Shown here piece by piece: positions 6,009 through 7,955 of a DNA stretch of 7,955 nt (position 1 is its first letter; the number at the start of each line of letters is the position of its first letter). Origin of the DNA: Thiohalospira sp051745535 (lineage in GTDB: Bacteria > Pseudomonadota > Gammaproteobacteria > Thiohalospirales > Thiohalospiraceae). The translations under genes and the position numbers were made by a program. The notes beneath the pieces were generated by a model. That model ran no database searches. It worked only from the letters and a program-made list of their open reading frames with translations, and was not told the DNA's origin. Location: the NCBI GenBank assembly GCA_051745535.1, contig JBNJED010000072.1:1-7955 (forward strand). The letters are read 5' to 3'.

Positions 6009-6485
6009 ATGAGCGATCTCACCCATTTCAACGCCGCCGGCGAGGCCCACATGGTCGACGTGGGCGACAAGGCCGAGACCGAGCGCGTGGCCGTGGCCGA
6101 GGGCCGCATCCGCATGGCCCCGGAGACCCTGGAGCGGATCCGCGCCGGTGACCACGCCAAGGGGGATGTCCTGGGCATCGCCCGGGTGGCCGGGATCATG
6201 GGCTCCAAGCGCACCGCCGACCTCGTCCCCCTCTGCCACCCCCTGCCGCTTACCGCCCTGGAGGTGGATCTGACCCCGGAGGACGAACCCGCCGCCGTCC
6301 GCGTGGAGGCCACTGCCCGGACCACCGGCCGCACCGGCGTGGAGATGGAGGCGCTCACCGCCGTACAGGTGGCCCTGCTCACCATCTACGACATGTGCAA
6401 GGCGGTGGACCGCGGCATGGTCATGGACGGCGTGCGGCTGCTGGAGAAGCGCGGCGGCAAGTCGGGGAGCTGGCGGGCGGAGTAG
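6009..6485 (+). CDS. moaC: Cyclic pyranopterin monophosphate synthase MoaC
   Basis: MoaC converts the 3',8-cyclised GTP made by MoaA into cyclic pyranopterin monophosphate in the cytoplasm; family members form hexamers. It has 158 aa (E. coli 161). The signature segments are LCHPLPL (75-81), MEALTAVQVALLTIYDMCKA (113-132) and a Gly/Lys-rich C-terminus (EKRGGKSG) typical of the family. K51, H77, D128 and K131, catalytic or substrate-binding positions in E. coli MoaC, fall at the same numbers here. ATG 6009 is preceded by GGGAG about 8 nt upstream and by a good promoter, and the protein aligns from its first residues (MSDLTHFNAAGEAHMVDV). It is divergent from moaDE and separated from moaA by the lipoprotein cluster, ppa and the zinc-finger gene. 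Confidence 0.97.
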   Translation: MSDLTHFNAAGEAHMVDVGDKAETERVAVAEGRIRMAPETLERIRAGDHAKGDVLGIARVAGIMGSKRTADLVPLCHPLPLTALEVDLTPEDEPAAVRVEATARTTGRTGVEMEALTAVQVALLTIYDMCKAVDRGMVMDGVRLLEKRGGKSGSWRAE

Positions 6486-6512
6486 ACCCAACGTAGGAGG
6501 ACAGTCGGGAGA

Positions 6513-6539
6513 TTCCCGGGAGGGGTGTTCCCGGGAGGG
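6513..6539. repeat. Tandem TTCCCGGGAGGG repeat, period 15, after moaC
   Basis: TTCCCGGGAGGG occurs at 6513-6524 and 6528-6539. Each copy contains the palindrome TCCCGGGA, so the two copies can also pair as an 8-bp stem with a 7-nt loop. It starts 27 nt past the moaC stop. No U-tract follows, so an intrinsic terminator is not clearly supported. Confidence 0.6.
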
Positions 6540-6574
6540 AGCGGTACCGGTTGCCGGACGTGGGGGCTCCCTCC
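6534..6574. repeat. 9-bp hairpin downstream of moaC
   Basis: GGAGGGAGC (6534-6542) pairs exactly with GCTCCCTCC (6566-6574) around a 23-nt loop. The loop contains GGTACC and a smaller CCGG-TTG-CCGG stem, as well as one copy of the word GCCGGACGTG shared with the large inverted repeat nearby. It competes with the tandem-repeat hairpin for the same bases. It may help end the moaC transcript, but lacks a U-tract. Confidence 0.45.
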
Positions 6575-6614
6575 GGCCCGGAATGCTGACCGGATGGGCC
6601 ACCGATAGTCGATA

Positions 6615-6796
6615 GAGGGTGGGGTGGCGGTAGCCGGACGTGTGTAACGCACCGAGCAGCGCAGCCCGAAAGGGAAAAGGAAGCGCGCTTGTCTGAGCGA
6701 CAGCGAGTTTGCGCGCTTCCCCCTTTCGGGCGAGCCGCGCAGGGCACCCGAAGGGTGCGTTACCCCCACGTCCGGCTGCCGCCACCCCACCCCCTC
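6615..6796. repeat. Nested inverted repeat of about 182 bp (palindromic element)
   Basis: Outer arms 6615-6653 and 6753-6796 are imperfect inverted copies sharing TGGGGTGGCGG, AGCCGGACGTG and TAACGCACC. They differ by two small indels and a few substitutions. An inner pair, GCCCGAAAGGG...GGAAGCGCGC (6664-6688) and its inverse (6711-6731), encloses a 22-nt apex in which TGTC and GACA pair around TGAGC. The right side also carries its own hairpin GCACCC-GAA-GGGTGC. The whole could fold as a long rod with side arms. No transposase, no clear target duplication and no credible protein lie inside. A palindromic repeat family, a small non-autonomous element or a processed RNA are all possible. The apex sequence resembles, from memory, a motif recurring in other proteobacterial genomes. 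Confidence 0.75.
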
Positions 6797-6840
6797 AACC
6801 ACTGCAGTAGCCCGCACCGTAAACCGCCTTCGCTTCAGCC

Positions 6841-7125
6841 CTACTCGCCCGGCGCGGTGGTCCCCTCGCTCCGGGCGAGCAGGCGCATACCGCCGGCCAG
6901 GCCGTCGATGCGGCGAATGAGGCCGTCGCGGTCGGTCTCCGGCCAGTGGAGGCAGCGCACCCCGTCGGGGGCCGGGTCGTCGGCCTCCCCCAGCCGGATG
7001 GCCAGGTCGAAGGGCGCCTCCGTCACCGGTTCCACCCACGCCGACGCCCGCTCCCGGGCGAGCTCCGCGGCGGTGGCGGCCACCGGCCCGAGAAAGAGCA
7101 GGCGGGCGCGGCGTTTGTAACCCAT
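6841..7125 (-). CDS. Small protein resembling a low-molecular-weight phosphatase without its catalytic loop
   Basis: This is a 94-aa protein beginning MGYKRRARLLFLGPVAATAA. The opening basic strand plus loop plus helix, then FDLAIRLGEADD and a VRCLHWPETDRDGLIRRIDG segment, resemble in order the low-molecular-weight tyrosine phosphatase / thioredoxin-type arsenate reductase fold (LFVCTGNSCRS, FDLVITVCD, and a HWPFPDP-like motif before the last helix). The match is by eye and uncertain. The CX5R phosphate loop is absent: Gly replaces the catalytic Cys and no Arg follows, so no phosphatase activity is expected. It is also shorter than the usual 130-160 aa. ATG 7125 has GGGAGG 4 nt upstream; the longer open frame to 7284 runs antisense into the next gene and is not supported. 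It is divergent from the 101-aa gene. It could equally be an unrelated small alpha/beta protein. Confidence 0.68.
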   Translation of the reverse strand: MGYKRRARLLFLGPVAATAAELARERASAWVEPVTEAPFDLAIRLGEADDPAPDGVRCLHWPETDRDGLIRRIDGLAGGMRLLARSEGTTAPGE

Positions 7126-7135
7126 ACTTCCTCCC

Positions 7136-7157
7136 GGGCGGCTTGAAAAGCCCGCCC
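7136..7157. other. Small hairpin in the divergent intergenic region
   Basis: GGGCGGCTT pairs with AAG-C-CCGCCC, a 9-bp stem with one bulged C and a GAA loop. It lies directly upstream of the ribosome binding site of the minus-strand 94-aa gene, within the 97-nt gap to the plus-strand 101-aa gene. Its role is unclear. I see no convincing sigma70 promoter in this gap for either gene. Confidence 0.35.
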
Positions 7158-7222
7158 CTCGCTGCCATGCGGAGGGGACGGGAGCGAATCGCCCGCGAAT
7201 GATACAACGAGGAGGAGCCACC

Positions 7223-7528
7223 ATGAGCATCAGCCAGGCAGATCTCGACGCCCGGGTCCGTGGCCGCGACGCCGTCGACCGCAAGCTCTACGAACTCGGC
7301 ATGAGCCGCGGCGTGACCATCGGCCGCGTGGACTGGCGGCCCGACCCGGAGCTGGAGACACCGGAGAAGGCCGCCGACAGCTACTTCATGACCGTGGCCT
7401 CCGACTCCAAGCAGGCCCAGCACACCTTCTCCGCCGAGGAGCTGGCCAACCCCCACATCGACGAGGACAACGCCCTCCACGAGGCCATGGAGCAGATCGT
7501 CGCCGGACTGGTCCCCCACATGACCTGA
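7223..7528 (+). CDS. Hypothetical protein, 101 aa
   Basis: I do not recognise this protein. It has 101 aa, is acidic overall and has no signal peptide, membrane segment or cysteine, so it is probably cytosolic. The N-terminal third is helical and charged (ADLDARVRGRDAVDRKLYEL), the middle suggests strands (GVTIGRVDWRP, SYFMTVASDSKQAQHTFSAE), and the end is a probable helix (ALHEAMEQIVAGLVPHM). The alternation of strands and a final amphipathic helix suggests a small compact alpha/beta domain. ATG 7223 is favoured by GGAGGAG 5 nt upstream; an ATG at 7199 in the same frame has no such signal. Codon use matches its neighbours, and the strong ribosome binding site argues that it is a real gene. 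It is divergent from the 94-aa phosphatase-like gene and precedes mutH by 32 nt in the same direction. Confidence 0.78.
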   Translation: MSISQADLDARVRGRDAVDRKLYELGMSRGVTIGRVDWRPDPELETPEKAADSYFMTVASDSKQAQHTFSAEELANPHIDEDNALHEAMEQIVAGLVPHMT

Positions 7529-7554
7529 GGGCGGCCCACCGGGTGCGGTACCAT
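7525..7554 (+). promoter_or_regulatory. Possible promoter placing the mutH transcript start at its ATG
   Basis: TACCAT (7549-7554) is a 4/6 match to the -10 consensus, and CTGAGG (7525-7530) is a weak -35 at 18 nt. Initiation 7 nt past the -10 would fall on the A of ATG 7561. The ATGGCCCC context just after the -10 resembles that at the moaC promoter. The signal is suggestive only. Confidence 0.25.
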
Positions 7555-7560
7555 GGCCCC

Positions 7561-7955
7561 ATGGTAGCCGCCCCCCGCGACGAAGAGGAGCTCCACCACC
7601 GCGCCCAGGCGCTCGCCGGGATGACCCTGGGCGCCGTGGCGGGCCGGTGCGGGCTCGCCGTTCCCGCGGACCTGCGCCGTGCCAAGGGCTGGTCCGGGCA
7701 GGTGATGGAGGCGGCCCTGGGGGCCGACGGCGGCTCCCGGGCGGTCCACGACTTCGCCCACCTCGGGGTGGAGCTCAAGACCCTCCCCCTCCAGGGGCCT
7801 AGCGAGCCCCGGGAGACCACCTACGTCTGCACCGCCGATCTGACCTCGCTGGGGGAGTCCTGGGAGGCCTCCTGGGTGGGGCGCAAGCTGGCCCGCGTGC
7901 TCTGGGTGCCGGTGGAGGGCGACCCGGCCATCCCGCCGGGGGAGCGGCGGGTGGG
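7561..7955 (+). CDS. mutH: DNA mismatch repair endonuclease MutH, N-terminal part (3' end outside window)
   Basis: MutH nicks the unmethylated strand at hemimethylated GATC sites after MutS/MutL recognise a mismatch. About 131 residues are visible of an enzyme usually near 230 aa. The match to E. coli is clear along its length: ELHHRAQALAGMTLGAVAG, RRAKGWSGQVMEAALGA, HDFAHLGVELKTLPL, RETTYVCTADLTSL, and ARVLWVPVEGDPAIPPGERR. The catalytic positions known from E. coli (E56, D70, E77, K79) correspond to E50, D64, E71 and K73 here, so the visible part looks functional. ATG 7561 aligns with the family start; an in-frame GTG at 7543 is possible, and neither has a good Shine-Dalgarno. Its presence implies a Dam methylase elsewhere in the genome. 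The frame runs off the window, so intactness of the C-terminus cannot be judged. Confidence 0.95.
   Translation, partial: MVAAPRDEEELHHRAQALAGMTLGAVAGRCGLAVPADLRRAKGWSGQVMEAALGADGGSRAVHDFAHLGVELKTLPLQGPSEPRETTYVCTADLTSLGESWEASWVGRKLARVLWVPVEGDPAIPPGERRV

Noticed and set aside
5937..6785. Long upstream extension of the moaD frame to 6785
   Set aside because: MoaD starts at ATG 5936 with its first beta strand; the extension would run antisense through moaC and the palindromic region.
6615..6796. CRISPR array or complete insertion sequence at the repeat region
   Set aside because: There are no regularly spaced direct repeats with spacers, no transposase frame and no visible target-site duplication at the ends.
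6689..7120. 143-aa plus-strand open frame starting in the palindrome apex
   Set aside because: It begins inside the inverted repeat, is Arg/Ser/Pro-rich and is antisense to the better supported 94-aa gene.
7381..7820. Minus-strand open frames opposite the 101-aa gene and mutH
   Set aside because: They are shadows of mutH, which is unmistakable on the plus strand.

Overview
This is a compact, very GC-rich window. It reads as the chromosome of a gammaproteobacterium. MutH, which is largely confined to Dam-methylating gammaproteobacteria, and an LpoB-type penicillin-binding-protein activator both point there. Base composition and the acidic small proteins would fit a purple-sulfur or halophilic lineage such as the Ectothiorhodospiraceae, but that finer placement is inference.

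Layout, left to right. (1) 1-435 (+) is the C-terminal part of moaA, first enzyme of molybdenum cofactor synthesis. (2) 440-4000 (-) is a tight cluster of four predicted outer-membrane lipoproteins. In transcription order these are a small LPP20-like protein, LpoB, a COG3014-like helical-repeat protein, and a larger LPP20-like protein that looks like a paralogue of the first. Gaps are 9 nt, 2 nt and then a 41-nt overlap. (3) 4167-4691 (+) is ppa, inorganic pyrophosphatase, behind a clear sigma70 promoter and followed by a strong hairpin. (4) 4781-5936 (-) is moaD-moaE followed by a TraR/DksA-type zinc-finger gene. (5) 6009-6485 (+) is moaC, divergent from moaDE across a 72-nt promoter region that contains a CTGCCGG-N14-CCGGCAG dyad. 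(6) 6486-6840 is non-coding but rich in structure: a tandem 15-nt repeat, a 9-bp hairpin and a nested inverted repeat of about 180 bp. (7) 6841-7125 (-) is a 94-aa protein resembling a low-molecular-weight phosphatase without its catalytic loop. (8) 7223-7528 (+) is a 101-aa protein I do not recognise. (9) 7561-end (+) is the N-terminal part of mutH.

How the genes fit together. MoaA and MoaC make cyclic pyranopterin monophosphate from GTP, and MoaD and MoaE add its sulfurs, so four core moa genes sit here, interrupted by the lipoprotein cluster and ppa. Pyrophosphatase is a general housekeeping enzyme with no specific link to the pathway. The lipoprotein cluster is the most system-like element. 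One member is a recognisable activator of peptidoglycan synthases and the other three have no settled function. The structured intergenic element at 6615-6796 and the apparently inactive phosphatase-like protein are the other parts that standard annotation would not explain.
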